From the NCBI GenBank assembly GCA_028336925.1, contig JAOKVV010000004.1, forward strand, positions 1-64,000: a DNA stretch of 64,000 bases. Direction: 5' to 3'. A program made the position numbers and the translations under genes. Positions 32,379 through 41,624 of the stretch are shown piece by piece. This DNA comes from Vicingaceae bacterium. Lineage in GTDB: Bacteria; Bacteroidota; Bacteroidia; Flavobacteriales_E; Vicingaceae. A model generated the notes under the pieces. It made no database searches. It worked only from the letters and a program-made list of their open reading frames with translations, and was not told the DNA's origin. Numbering within the stretch: position 1 is the stretch's first letter; each line of letters opens with the position of its first letter.

Positions 32379-34091
32379 ATGCACATTCCCCCAACAATTA
32401 CAAGATCTTTCCTACCTCAACTTTTCACACTAACTGCTTGGGACCAGCTACAACCGTACTTCGATCAACTCTTAATACGAGAAATAAACTCAGTAACTGA
32501 TTTAAAAAAGTGGCTAGAAGACAAAAGTGAGTTAGACGCCTTTTTGGAAGAAGATATGGCTTGGCGCTACATCAAGATGAATATCAATACAAAGGACGAA
32601 GGATTACAACAATCCTTCAATTTTTTTGTAACAGAAATTAGTCCAAAAGTGTCGCCCCTTAACAATAAGCTTGAAAAAAAACTTCTGGACTCTCAATTCA
32701 TCAACCAATTAGAGAAAGACACTTACTTTATCATGATTCGTGGAATCAAAAAAAGTGTAGAACTCTTTAGAGATGAAAATATTCCAATTCAAACACGGCT
32801 AGAACAAAAATCGCAAGAATATGGGGCTATAGCAGCAAACATGTCGGTAGAAATACAGGGCGTAAAAATGACGCTTCAACGTGCTGCCAAATTTTATGAA
32901 AATACAAACAGATCTTTGCGCCAAGAAGCGTTTGAGAAAATAAACACTCGCCGACTAGAAGACAAGGATACATTAAACAGTTTGTACACAGAACTAATTG
33001 CAGATAGAAATCAGGTTGCGTTTAATGCTGATTACAAAAACTATCGCGACTACATGTTTGATGCAATGGGAAGATTTGATTATTCCCCTCAAGATTGCTT
33101 TGACTTTCATAAAAGCATTGAGCAAGTGTTAATGCCTTATATACACCAATTGGAACTTGAACGAAAAAAAGCGCTTAACTTAACATTCCTTAGACCTTGG
33201 GATAAGAGTGTAGATTTAACGGGAAAGCAACCCTTAAAACCTTTTGATTCGGGAGATGAGTTATTGGACAAGTCAATTAGGGTATTTAATCAAATCGATC
33301 CTTACTTTGGAGATTGTTTAATTACCATGCGTGATAGAAAATACCTCGACTTAGAATCTAAAGATGGAAAAGCACCAGGTGGGTTTAACTACCCATTATA
33401 CGAGAGCGGCATACCTTTTATTTATATGAATGCTGTAGGCACTTTTAGAGACATGGTAACCATGATGCATGAAGGTGGACATGCTGTTCACTCCTTCTTA
33501 ATGCATAATTTACCATTAGTTGATTTACAAAGCACTCCATCAGAAGTTGCCGAACTAGCTTCAATGAGCATGGAACTAATCAGTATGGATTATTGGAATG
33601 TATTTTTTGAATCAGAAGGGGATTTAAATCGTGCGAAAATTGAACAGCTAGAAGGAGTGTTACAAACGTTGCCTTGGGTTGCTACAATTGACAATTTTCA
33701 ACACTGGATTTACCAAAACCCAACACACACCTTAAAGGATCGTTATGATGCATGGGGTCGTATTAATTCAAAATTCTCAGGTACATTGACTGATTGGAAT
33801 GGATGGGAAGAAGCCAAAAGCAATACTTGGCAGCGTCAATTACATCTATACGAAGTTCCATTTTATTATATTGAATATGGAATGGCACAATTGGGAGCCA
33901 TAGCTGTTTGGAGAAATTACAAAATGAATCCAAGCAAAGCTATTGCCGACTTTAAATCTTCGTTAAAATTAGGTTACACTAAATCAATCGGAGATATTTA
34001 TGAAACCGCAGGAATTAAATTTGATTTTTCACCTGAATACGTAAAAGAGCTGATTGACTTCGTATGGAGCGAACTAGCAAAACTAAAATAA
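32379..34091 (+). CDS. M3-family metallopeptidase (oligoendopeptidase F-like)
   Basis: The product is 570 aa, normal for PepF-type M3 peptidases, which cut peptides in the cytoplasm. The zinc site is MMHEGGHAVHSFL with His 364, Glu 365 and His 368; the third ligand is the glutamate in PSEVAELASMSMEL. Supporting blocks are PGGFNYPLYESGIPFIYMNA and FYYIEYGMAQLGAIAVWRN. No signal peptide is present (MHIPPTITRSFLPQLFTLTA). purB lies 31 bases downstream on the same strand, so the two are probably cotranscribed, though no metabolic link is evident. Confidence 0.93.
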   Translation: MHIPPTITRSFLPQLFTLTAWDQLQPYFDQLLIREINSVTDLKKWLEDKSELDAFLEEDMAWRYIKMNINTKDEGLQQSFNFFVTEISPKVSPLNNKLEKKLLDSQFINQLEKDTYFIMIRGIKKSVELFRDENIPIQTRLEQKSQEYGAIAANMSVEIQGVKMTLQRAAKFYENTNRSLRQEAFEKINTRRLEDKDTLNSLYTELIADRNQVAFNADYKNYRDYMFDAMGRFDYSPQDCFDFHKSIEQVLMPYIHQLELERKKALNLTFLRPWDKSVDLTGKQPLKPFDSGDELLDKSIRVFNQIDPYFGDCLITMRDRKYLDLESKDGKAPGGFNYPLYESGIPFIYMNAVGTFRDMVTMMHEGGHAVHSFLMHNLPLVDLQSTPSEVAELASMSMELISMDYWNVFFESEGDLNRAKIEQLEGVLQTLPWVATIDNFQHWIYQNPTHTLKDRYDAWGRINSKFSGTLTDWNGWEEAKSNTWQRQLHLYEVPFYYIEYGMAQLGAIAVWRNYKMNPSKAIADFKSSLKLGYTKSIGDIYETAGIKFDFSPEYVKELIDFVWSELAKLK

Positions 34092-34122
34092 TTTACAAAC
34101 GACTACCTTTATTTTTTTACTA

Positions 34123-35466
34123 ATGGATTTTAATAATCTAAATGCCATTTCCCCAATAGATGGGAGATATAGAAGACATACAGAATCAATCGAGAAATAT
34201 TTTTCTGAAGCAGCTTTAATTCAATATAGGATTAAAGTAGAAGTTGAATATTTTATTGCTTTATGCGAGCTACCACTCCCTCAACTGAAAGATGTAGACC
34301 CATCGATGTATCCAACATTAAGGGGTTTATACCTTAACTTCAAAAACGAGGACGCAGCTAGAGTAAAAGAAATAGAAAAAGTAACTAACCATGATGTAAA
34401 GGCTGTTGAGTATTTCATAAAAGAAAAAATTGCTGACGTAGGCCTAGGTGAAAGCATTGAATTTATTCATTTTGGCCTTACTTCTCAAGATATTAACAAC
34501 ACTGCTATTCCATTGTCAATTAAGAATGCGATGGAAGAAGTACTATTACCAGAATTAGAATCGACAATTAAGCAACTTTCTGACTTAGCAAACGATTGGA
34601 AAAACATTCCACTTTTGGCTCGAACCCATGGACAACCTGCATCTCCAACTAGAATGGGAAAAGAAATTAACGTATTCGTAGAACGACTTAACATTCAATT
34701 AGCACAACTAAAAAGCATTCCTTACTCTGCAAAGTTTGGAGGTGCTACAGGAAATTTAAATGCTCACCATGTAGCATATCCTGAAGTTAATTGGACTGAC
34801 TTCGCTAACAATTTTGTCACTAATTCACTGACGTTAAGTAGATCACAAACCACTACCCAAATTGAGCATTATGATAATTTAGCAGCGCTTTTTGACGCGA
34901 ACAAACGAATTAACACAATACTAATCGACCTAGATAGAGACATTTGGACATACATCTCCATGGATTATTTTAAGCAAGTCATTAAAGAAGGAGAAATAGG
35001 ATCTTCAGCAATGCCACACAAAGTAAACCCAATCGATTTTGAAAATTCAGAAGGAAATTTAGGAATTACAAATGCACTATTTGAACATTTAGCAGGAAAA
35101 CTACCTATTAGTAGACTACAAAGAGATTTAACAGACTCCACTGTTTTAAGAAATGTAGGCGTTCCATTCGGACATCAATTAATTGCACTAAAATCTTTAC
35201 AGAAAGGCTTGGGTAAGCTGATAATCAATGAGGAGAAAATTAAAGCTGATCTTGAAAATAACTGGGCAGTAGTTGCAGAAGCAATACAAACGGTGCTAAG
35301 AAGAGAAGGTTTTCCAAAACCTTATGAAGCTTTAAAAGAATTGACAAGAACCAACGAACGAATTTCAGAAGATTCTATTCGACGATTTATTGAAACATTA
35401 GCGGTGTCGGAAGAAATCAAGAATGAATTAAAACTCATTAGTCCATACAACTACACAGGAATTTAA
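34123..35466 (+). CDS. purB: Adenylosuccinate lyase
   Basis: The product is 447 aa. It catalyses two fumarate-releasing steps of purine synthesis: SAICAR to AICAR and adenylosuccinate to AMP. The opening LNAISPIDGRYRRHTESIEK is typical of the E. coli-type branch. Active-site blocks are EFIHFGLTSQDINNTAIPLS, LARTHGQPASPTRMGKE and the fumarase-superfamily signature GSSAMPHKVNPIDFENSEGN near residue 293. A terminator follows at 35485-35520. Confidence 0.98.
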   Translation: MDFNNLNAISPIDGRYRRHTESIEKYFSEAALIQYRIKVEVEYFIALCELPLPQLKDVDPSMYPTLRGLYLNFKNEDAARVKEIEKVTNHDVKAVEYFIKEKIADVGLGESIEFIHFGLTSQDINNTAIPLSIKNAMEEVLLPELESTIKQLSDLANDWKNIPLLARTHGQPASPTRMGKEINVFVERLNIQLAQLKSIPYSAKFGGATGNLNAHHVAYPEVNWTDFANNFVTNSLTLSRSQTTTQIEHYDNLAALFDANKRINTILIDLDRDIWTYISMDYFKQVIKEGEIGSSAMPHKVNPIDFENSEGNLGITNALFEHLAGKLPISRLQRDLTDSTVLRNVGVPFGHQLIALKSLQKGLGKLIINEEKIKADLENNWAVVAEAIQTVLRREGFPKPYEALKELTRTNERISEDSIRRFIETLAVSEEIKNELKLISPYNYTGI

Positions 35467-35484
35467 TTCAATTATGTTATCAAT

Positions 35485-35520
35485 AACAAGGAGAGCTAAT
35501 TTTAGTTCTCCTTGTTTTTT
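35485..35520 (+). terminator. Rho-independent terminator after purB
   Basis: AACAAGGAGAGCTAA (35485-35499) pairs with TTAGTTCTCCTTGTT (35502-35516) with one wobble, followed by T. Confidence 0.9.
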
Positions 35521-35588
35521 GCAACCAATTAATAATTTCTTCAAGATTCTCAAAAAATCATAATTTAACGCACTGAATTCATCCGAAC

Positions 35589-38500
35589 ATGCAAGAAAAC
35601 TTTGACATTACAGACGAGCAGATTGAAGAAAAATTTTTTCCGGCTTTATTTTCATTTTTTAAAGAAGAGATTTTTGCACAGCACAGTTTCATTAGTGAAG
35701 CCGCGGACATTTATACTAATTTCTCTAGTCGTTTAAAAGGGGATATAAAGCGTAAAGAAGAATTGCGGGTAATTAAAGAAATTAACAACACAAATAATCA
35801 TTTATATAAACTTCTATCTTCCTATTATCCTGAGAAAAGAGAAAATGGCTTTAAAGATGATTTTAAAAACTATATTTCATTCTGCGCGGAAGAATTGAAA
35901 TCGATTCCGGAAGTGGTTATCGCTAATCAACACTCTGATCGGTTTACCATTTTAGAGAATGATTCATTTAATCTAAAGTTAAAAAAGCCATTTAAAAAGG
36001 CATTCTATCACTTCTCACAAATACCGGTAAAAACAGTTGATTTATTTAGAAAAGAAAAAAAAGGAGAATATAATTGGACCCACAAAGTACCTGTAAGAAG
36101 CTTATACGCTCACTTTTTTGAATTTCAATTTCCTTATTCACTGATTGAAGAGTATATAAAGCTTTTATCTTCTAGAACGAATACTATTGATAAAGTTTGG
36201 AAAATCGATCAATTTATTAACCATCAAATATCCAAATTTAACTCAGGCGAAATTACCTTAGATGAATTAAAAATCAGTGTAGCAGAAAGATTACAACCTG
36301 AGCATTTTGAAGAAATTTATGCTGAATTAAACAGCACGCTAGACATTCTTGAGCGTGACATTAGACATAAACTGCAATTTCAAATAAGAGAATTTCGGTT
36401 TACTTACGATCGAGTTGGAACGATGGAAATTTCATTCAATCAATTCTCAGTTACTCAAATTGCAACGACAAGTAATAGCTTACATGCTAATTACCTTAAA
36501 CTTAGTAATGGTTGGAAAAATACTCTATTTGCTATGCTGGATGACTTTCAACTAGACTTGGAATTATTTAACATAATATACAATGCTTTACAACAGCATG
36601 AATTACTGAGTAATAGTTGCGCCACTAGAATAGAAAACAGCATTATTAGCCAAATAAACCAGATACAAGATCGACTAAAATCTCTCAATCAATCAATTGC
36701 AGACTACAGCGAAAAAGAAACAGTTCCTATTGCTGATTTTTTGGTGACTGAAAAAGCAGCCTTAAGTCAATTGTTGAATGACCAAATAATTCCTGAAAGT
36801 GTAGAACAACTATACGGCCAAAACATCCCCTATTTAATAGAGCGATTAGAAACAAAAATTAAAACAGAAGTCGATAAGATCAAATCACCAAGGATTATTT
36901 CTGCATCTGCTCAATACAACAGAGCATTTAAGAAGTCGGAATTAGAACATTTTGATCCGAAAGAGTTGGTACAGTTAGAAACTTACCCACACTTTGTAGA
37001 TAGTAATAAGAATCTAAAAACTAACCTCGTAAAAAGATTAGAGGCAGTAAGAACTTCCATAAGCGATATAAGCAGCATTGTTTCATATAATCTAGACTCT
37101 GCCATTACCTATTCGAATGACGGAAAAGTTTTCGATGAGGTTAAAAAGCTAGCGCTTGAAGGAATGGAAAGAAGTATTTCTAAAACTTCTGAGATAAATG
37201 AGTCGTTAACAGAAATCAGCAAACTCATTATTAATGAGTTAAAAAAATCAACTAGAGATCTTAATGAGGAACTAGATCGCCTTACTAAAAACGAAAATAT
37301 TTTAAATCTGAGAATTCAATTAGCTAAGGCAAAGGCATTAAAGCATACTCAGAATTACCGAGACTTTGTTTTCGATTTTGCGTCAAATGCATACATAAGA
37401 TTGAAAGCATTAGCTATTATTTATTTTAGTAAAGCTTCAGAAGTGTATAATCAGCTCATGAAACGCTTCGGTTTAAATGAAAAGGAAATATTGATAACAC
37501 CTGAACTTGCAGACTTTTTAAGTGAAACAGAGAAAGCAATACAGCAATTACCTTATGTTTATCAGCGATTATACCGCGTAGAACCTATTGAAGACGACAG
37601 CTTCTTTGTTGGAAGGCAGAATGAACTTGATAACTTAAATTCTCATTTTAAAAACTGGGTCAGTGGGAAATTTTCGGCAACAATACTAACAGGTGAAAAA
37701 GGAAGCGGTGCTAGCACAATTCTTAACTTTTTTGTAAAACAAAACAATGTACACAACAAAGTAAAAAGGTATAAACTAACTCAAAAGATTTCAACCAATT
37801 CCGAATTATTTGATTTTTTCAATTCATTCTTAGACCTTAATGCGAAATCTGAAATAGAATTAATAGACCAACTGAAAGAAAAATATACTAATCAGATAAT
37901 TATTTTAGAGGATATCAATTTCTTATTCTTAAAAAAGGTAAATGGATTTGAGGCCATGAAAACCTATTTCGAAATATTATCAAAAACAGGAAAACTTATC
38001 TATTGGATAAATACATGTAAACTTTATGCATGGCAATATTTATCAAAGTCAATCCGAATTCAATCCTTTTATAGAAATATAATTGTGCTTAATAAGCTTG
38101 ATGAAAATCAAATAAATAAAGTCATCATAAATAGACATAGGGTGAGTGGTTACAATATTTTATTTGAAGAGAGCGAGCTAGTAAATTCGCAAAGCAAGTA
38201 TAATCGACTAACTGAATTGGAAAAACAAGAATACTTAAAAGTCGCCTTCTTTAAAGAACTCAACCGATTTTCGGACAGCAACATTAGCATAGCCTTACTT
38301 TACTGGCTTAGATCTACTAGAGAAGTAAAGAATAACACCATTTATATCGGTAGATTGTCAGGATTCGATTTCTCATTTTTAAAAAACATTGAAAGTGATA
38401 ATATTTTAACACTTCACTCCTTAATAATACATGAACGCTTAAATTTAGAAGAGCATTCAACACTATTCAATCAATCGATTGATCAAAGTCGATTAGATTT

Positions 38501-38618
38501 AACCACACTTGAAGATAGGGGAATTATTAATCGAGACGAAAAAGACTCCTTCTATATTAACCAATTACTATTTAGACAAGTAGTAAACCTATTAAAGAAT
38601 AAAAATATTATCCATTAA
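35589..38618 (+). CDS. Large AAA-like protein with a degenerate P-loop, paired with MscS
   Basis: The product is 1009 aa; I do not recognise a named family. Residues 1-650 are helical and charged, without a signal peptide or membrane helix; segments such as KSTRDLNEELDRLTKNENIL could form coiled coils. From about 675 there is a nucleotide-binding-like module: FFVGRQNELDNLNSHF, then ATILTGEKGSGASTILNFF. In the P-loop G702-E-K-G-S-G-A-S-T the invariant lysine is alanine (A708). The Walker B-like strand is QIIILEDINFLF (about 770) and the sensor 1-like strand is KLIYWINTC. The rest resembles a winged-helix end (DLTTLEDRGIINRDEKDSFY). The MscS gene begins two bases after the stop, so a shared function at the membrane is inferred. 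Confidence 0.7.
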   Translation: MQENFDITDEQIEEKFFPALFSFFKEEIFAQHSFISEAADIYTNFSSRLKGDIKRKEELRVIKEINNTNNHLYKLLSSYYPEKRENGFKDDFKNYISFCAEELKSIPEVVIANQHSDRFTILENDSFNLKLKKPFKKAFYHFSQIPVKTVDLFRKEKKGEYNWTHKVPVRSLYAHFFEFQFPYSLIEEYIKLLSSRTNTIDKVWKIDQFINHQISKFNSGEITLDELKISVAERLQPEHFEEIYAELNSTLDILERDIRHKLQFQIREFRFTYDRVGTMEISFNQFSVTQIATTSNSLHANYLKLSNGWKNTLFAMLDDFQLDLELFNIIYNALQQHELLSNSCATRIENSIISQINQIQDRLKSLNQSIADYSEKETVPIADFLVTEKAALSQLLNDQIIPESVEQLYGQNIPYLIERLETKIKTEVDKIKSPRIISASAQYNRAFKKSELEHFDPKELVQLETYPHFVDSNKNLKTNLVKRLEAVRTSISDISSIVSYNLDSAITYSNDGKVFDEVKKLALEGMERSISKTSEINESLTEISKLIINELKKSTRDLNEELDRLTKNENILNLRIQLAKAKALKHTQNYRDFVFDFASNAYIRLKALAIIYFSKASEVYNQLMKRFGLNEKEILITPELADFLSETEKAIQQLPYVYQRLYRVEPIEDDSFFVGRQNELDNLNSHFKNWVSGKFSATILTGEKGSGASTILNFFVKQNNVHNKVKRYKLTQKISTNSELFDFFNSFLDLNAKSEIELIDQLKEKYTNQIIILEDINFLFLKKVNGFEAMKTYFEILSKTGKLIYWINTCKLYAWQYLSKSIRIQSFYRNIIVLNKLDENQINKVIINRHRVSGYNILFEESELVNSQSKYNRLTELEKQEYLKVAFFKELNRFSDSNISIALLYWLRSTREVKNNTIYIGRLSGFDFSFLKNIESDNILTLHSLIIHERLNLEEHSTLFNQSIDQSRLDLTTLEDRGIINRDEKDSFYINQLLFRQVVNLLKNKNIIH

Positions 38619-38620
38619 CT

Positions 38621-39700
38621 ATGAAAACGATTTATCACTTTATTCTTTCCGTTGCGCTATTTGGAGTTCATTTTTTAGGGTTTTGCCAAATTGAAGGCTT
38701 TAAGAGCGATTTATTCATAGTTGAAAAATCAACAGGTTCGACTGCATTAATAGATTCGACTATAGTGTCAAATTCTACTAACAAAGACTCTGAAGCTACA
38801 ACTATGATAGATAGTGCAAGTTCGGACACCATTATCAAAAAGGTAACTCTGCCTTTAATTACAAAACCTGATACCATTATTCAGGAAAAAAAAGAGGAGC
38901 AAAAAGAAACTCCTATTTCCCAAATAAATGAGATTATTTCTTTTGGCAAAATATTCTGGTCAATCATCATTATAGTTATTGGTTTTTTTACCATTAATTT
39001 TTTAATTAAGATAGTTGATTCATTAGCCGAAAAAAATACTGAATACCGATTTACTTTCAAAGGCCTTATACCCATCATAAAAATCATAGGTTGGGCACTG
39101 GTTACCATAACAGTAATAGCAGGTGTAATTCAACCCCCATTTGAAACAGTAATAGCTGTAACAGCATCTGTTGGTATCGCAATTGGATTTGCAGCGCAGG
39201 ATATTTTAAAAAATATTTTTGGTGGAATTATGATTGTATTTGATCGACCGTTTCAAGTTGGTGATAAAATCGAGATTGGCAACTATTACGGTGAAGTTGT
39301 TGAGATAGGTTTACGATCTACACGAATTATTACTAAAGACGACTCTTTGGTTTCTGTTCCCAACTCAGAAGCTGTAAATAATGCCGTTTCAAACTCAAAC
39401 ACTGGAGAATCCAACTGCCAAGTAGTAGCCGAAATTTGGTTACCAATCGACCTTAACACTGCAAAAGCAAGAGCTATTGCAATAGAATCGGCTCAAGTTT
39501 CACCTTATGTATACCTAAACAAACCAATTGTAGTTCTTTTTATTAATGAAGTAAAAGAACGCAGAAGCTACCTAAAAATGCGCGTAAAAGCTTACGTTTC
39601 TGATACAAGAAATGAATTTATTTTTATGAGCGATGTTACAGAACGTGTGGTAAAGGAACTACTACGACAAGGAATAATAACCAAAGAAGATTTATATTAA
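38621..39700 (+). CDS. MscS-family mechanosensitive ion channel
   Basis: The product is 359 aa. A signal peptide (MKTIYHFILSVALFGVHFLG) is followed by a Ser/Thr/Asp-rich stretch (about 30-100) that should be periplasmic. Three membrane segments follow: FWSIIIIVIGFFTINFLIKI, IIGWALVTITVIAGVIQPPF and the pore-lining helix SVGIAIGFAAQDILKNIFGG. The MscS beta domain has FDRPFQVGDKIEIGNYYGEV, VEIGLRSTRIITKDDSLVSV and PNSEAVNNAVSNSN. These channels release solutes upon osmotic downshock. It is tightly coupled (two-base gap) to the AAA-like gene, and corA follows after 52 bases. Confidence 0.94.
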   Translation: MKTIYHFILSVALFGVHFLGFCQIEGFKSDLFIVEKSTGSTALIDSTIVSNSTNKDSEATTMIDSASSDTIIKKVTLPLITKPDTIIQEKKEEQKETPISQINEIISFGKIFWSIIIIVIGFFTINFLIKIVDSLAEKNTEYRFTFKGLIPIIKIIGWALVTITVIAGVIQPPFETVIAVTASVGIAIGFAAQDILKNIFGGIMIVFDRPFQVGDKIEIGNYYGEVVEIGLRSTRIITKDDSLVSVPNSEAVNNAVSNSNTGESNCQVVAEIWLPIDLNTAKARAIAIESAQVSPYVYLNKPIVVLFINEVKERRSYLKMRVKAYVSDTRNEFIFMSDVTERVVKELLRQGIITKEDLY

Positions 39701-39752
39701 AAAACTCCAACTTATCCATAAATAGGTATTAAAGGTCAATCAAGTAATAGAA

Positions 39753-40856
39753 ATGAAAAAGATAAACTTAAAACGCTTTAATAATTCTAATATAAGAGGA
39801 CGAAATAGGGAACTGAACAAGCAGAAAGCAGGCCAGGCTCCTGGCCTACTTATTTTTTCAGGCGAAAAAAAAGTAGACCTAGTTAAAGGCCAGCAATACA
39901 CCTACGATTCTAAAGATATAAATTTTATAGAATCAGAAAACATAGACACTCTATTTCATTTATTTGATGATTCTAAAGTGAACTGGATAAACATTGATGG
40001 CTTAAGCAATATCCCATTACTCGAGAAAATTGGCAAACAATTCAACCTGCACACTTTATTATTGGAAGATGTAATGAACCTAAATCATCGGCCAAAATTT
40101 GAAGATTATGGAGATCATATTTTCTTTACTATTAGAATGTTTAATGGCGTTAAAGATGGCACACTTGACTATGAACAAGTAAGTTTTGTTTTGGGTGAGA
40201 ACTATGTTATTTCATTTCAAGAAAAACCACAAGATATATTCAACATCATTAGAGACCGCCTAACAACCGGTGTAGGAAGAATGAGACAAAAAGGGGCTGA
40301 CTATTTGTTTTATCGCTTGATAGACACAATAGTAGATCACTATTTTTTTGCAATCGAACATTTTGCTGATGAATTAGAAGTATTGGAAGAGGAGGTAATG
40401 GCCAACGCAGACGACCAATCTCTTGTAAAACTTCAGCACCTAAAAAAAGACCTTGTATATCTCAGAAGATCAGTTCTACCGGTAAGAGAATCACTAAGTA
40501 GTCTTATTAGATCTGAAAGCCTATTAATCAAAAAAGACACAGGCCCCTATCTTCAAGATGTCTATGATCATACCATCCACGTAGCCGAATCATTAGATTC
40601 CTGCAGAGACTTACTAACAAGCATAAAGGATTTGCACATCAATGCGCTTAGTAACAAGATGAATGAAGTCATGAAAGTATTGACCATCATTTCTACAATT
40701 TTCATCCCTTTAACGTTTATCGCAGGTATTTATGGGATGAACTTTGAGTATATGCCCGAACTAGGATTCCATTATGCCTATCCTGTCGCTTGGGTAGTAA
40801 TGATCAGCCTTACTATAATCATGATCATTTACTTTAAACGAAAAAAGTGGCTTTAG
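39753..40856 (+). CDS. corA: Magnesium/cobalt transporter CorA
   Basis: The product is 367 aa. The cytoplasmic funnel shows VNWINIDGLSN, LHTLLLEDVMNLNHRPKFED and FFTIRMFNG. The long stalk helix leads to two C-terminal membrane helices, with the selectivity motif YGMNFEYMPELGFHYAYP near residue 327 and the basic end FKRKKWL. CorA takes up Mg2+ (also Co2+, Ni2+). It follows the MscS gene by 52 bases and may share its transcript. Its stop codon lies inside the hairpin at 40845-40873 that appears to terminate the convergent mscL. Confidence 0.96.
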   Translation: MKKINLKRFNNSNIRGRNRELNKQKAGQAPGLLIFSGEKKVDLVKGQQYTYDSKDINFIESENIDTLFHLFDDSKVNWINIDGLSNIPLLEKIGKQFNLHTLLLEDVMNLNHRPKFEDYGDHIFFTIRMFNGVKDGTLDYEQVSFVLGENYVISFQEKPQDIFNIIRDRLTTGVGRMRQKGADYLFYRLIDTIVDHYFFAIEHFADELEVLEEEVMANADDQSLVKLQHLKKDLVYLRRSVLPVRESLSSLIRSESLLIKKDTGPYLQDVYDHTIHVAESLDSCRDLLTSIKDLHINALSNKMNEVMKVLTIISTIFIPLTFIAGIYGMNFEYMPELGFHYAYPVAWVVMISLTIIMIIYFKRKKWL

Positions 40857-40873
40857 AACATCTAAAGCCACTT
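40841..40873 (-). terminator. mscL terminator embedded in the corA 3' end
   Basis: AAGTGGCTTTAGA (40845-40857) pairs with TCTAAAGCCACTT (40861-40873) around ACA. On the minus strand the stem is followed by T (plus-strand A at 40841-40846). On the plus strand the tail is only CCTTTTGG. The corA TAG is part of the stem. Confidence 0.85.
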
Positions 40874-40905
40874 CCTTTTGGTCAAATTATATCTTGATTG
40901 AAACC

Positions 40906-41337
40906 CTAATTCCTTTTTCTAAGCTCATCACGAATTTCAGCTAACAATACCTCTTCTTTTGATGGAGCAGGAGGCGCAGCTGGAGCGGCTTCTTCTTTCT
41001 TTTCCATTTTGTTGTATGCCTTAACTAACATAAAAACAGCAAAAGCAACGATTACAAATGTTATAATAGTATTGATAAAGGTACCGTAATTAATGCTCAC
41101 TTCTTTGACAGCCTCAACGACTACCGTATCACCTTCCATAACTGCAGCAACACCATCTTGCAAAACAATCTTTAGGGTTGAAAAATCAACACCTCCTATA
41201 ATTAAACCTAGTGGGGGCATCAAAATATCGTCTACGAATGATTTGGTGATTACACCGAAGTACAATGCCATAATTAATCCTACTGCCATTTGCAGCACAT
41301 TTCCTTTCTTAATAAAATCTTGAAATTCTTTAAACAT
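40906..41337 (-). CDS. mscL: Large-conductance mechanosensitive channel
   Basis: The product is 143 aa, usual for MscL. It opens with MFKEFQDFIKKGNVLQMAVG, the amphipathic N-terminal helix and start of the pore helix (GLIMALYFGVITKSFVDDIL). A periplasmic loop (residues about 48-80) and the second membrane helix NTIITFVIVAFAVFMLVKAY follow. The C-terminal bundle is KEEVLLAEIRDELRKRN, with an Ala/Pro linker. The channel opens under severe hypoosmotic stress. Together with the nearby MscS it makes this an osmotic-release locus. The promoter is at 41367-41396. Confidence 0.97.
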   Translation of the reverse strand: MFKEFQDFIKKGNVLQMAVGLIMALYFGVITKSFVDDILMPPLGLIIGGVDFSTLKIVLQDGVAAVMEGDTVVVEAVKEVSINYGTFINTIITFVIVAFAVFMLVKAYNKMEKKEEAAPAAPPAPSKEEVLLAEIRDELRKRN

Positions 41338-41366
41338 GGTGGTTTGTATTGTGGTTAATAATGCGT

Positions 41367-41396
41367 CAAATATACATCAATAATTAATCTATCAAA
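41367..41396 (-). promoter_or_regulatory. Promoter of mscL
   Basis: On the minus strand TTTG (plus 41393-41396) and TATATTTG (plus 41367-41374) are 18 bases apart, close to the consensus of 19. The ATG is at 41337. Confidence 0.78.
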
Positions 41397-41534
41397 ATGA
41401 ATTATTCGTTCAAATATAAATTAAGTGCGACTAACAGATTCCAAAAGCAGATGAAGCCACATAATAGAAAAGCGGCAAATAAAACCAAAATACAAAGACT
41501 TCGAAATTATTAACAATTTTAATTGATTCGTTAA

Positions 41535-41542
41535 TAACTTTG
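41535..41542 (+). promoter_or_regulatory. Candidate -7 element of the hypothetical gene at 41625
   Basis: TAACTTTG matches TAnnTTTG; the ATG is 82 bases downstream, leaving a fairly long leader. Confidence 0.4.
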
Positions 41543-41624
41543 TTGATAAGGATTTCTTAACACAGGAATGAGCCAACTGCTAAGTATCTAAATTTGTTTT
41601 AAGGAAATTAAAACACCCCAACCT

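Noticed and set aside
32167..32397. A phenylalanine-rich minus-strand frame opposite the DUF5606-like gene
   Set aside because: It is the complement of the lysine-rich tail, hence low complexity, and has no independent support.
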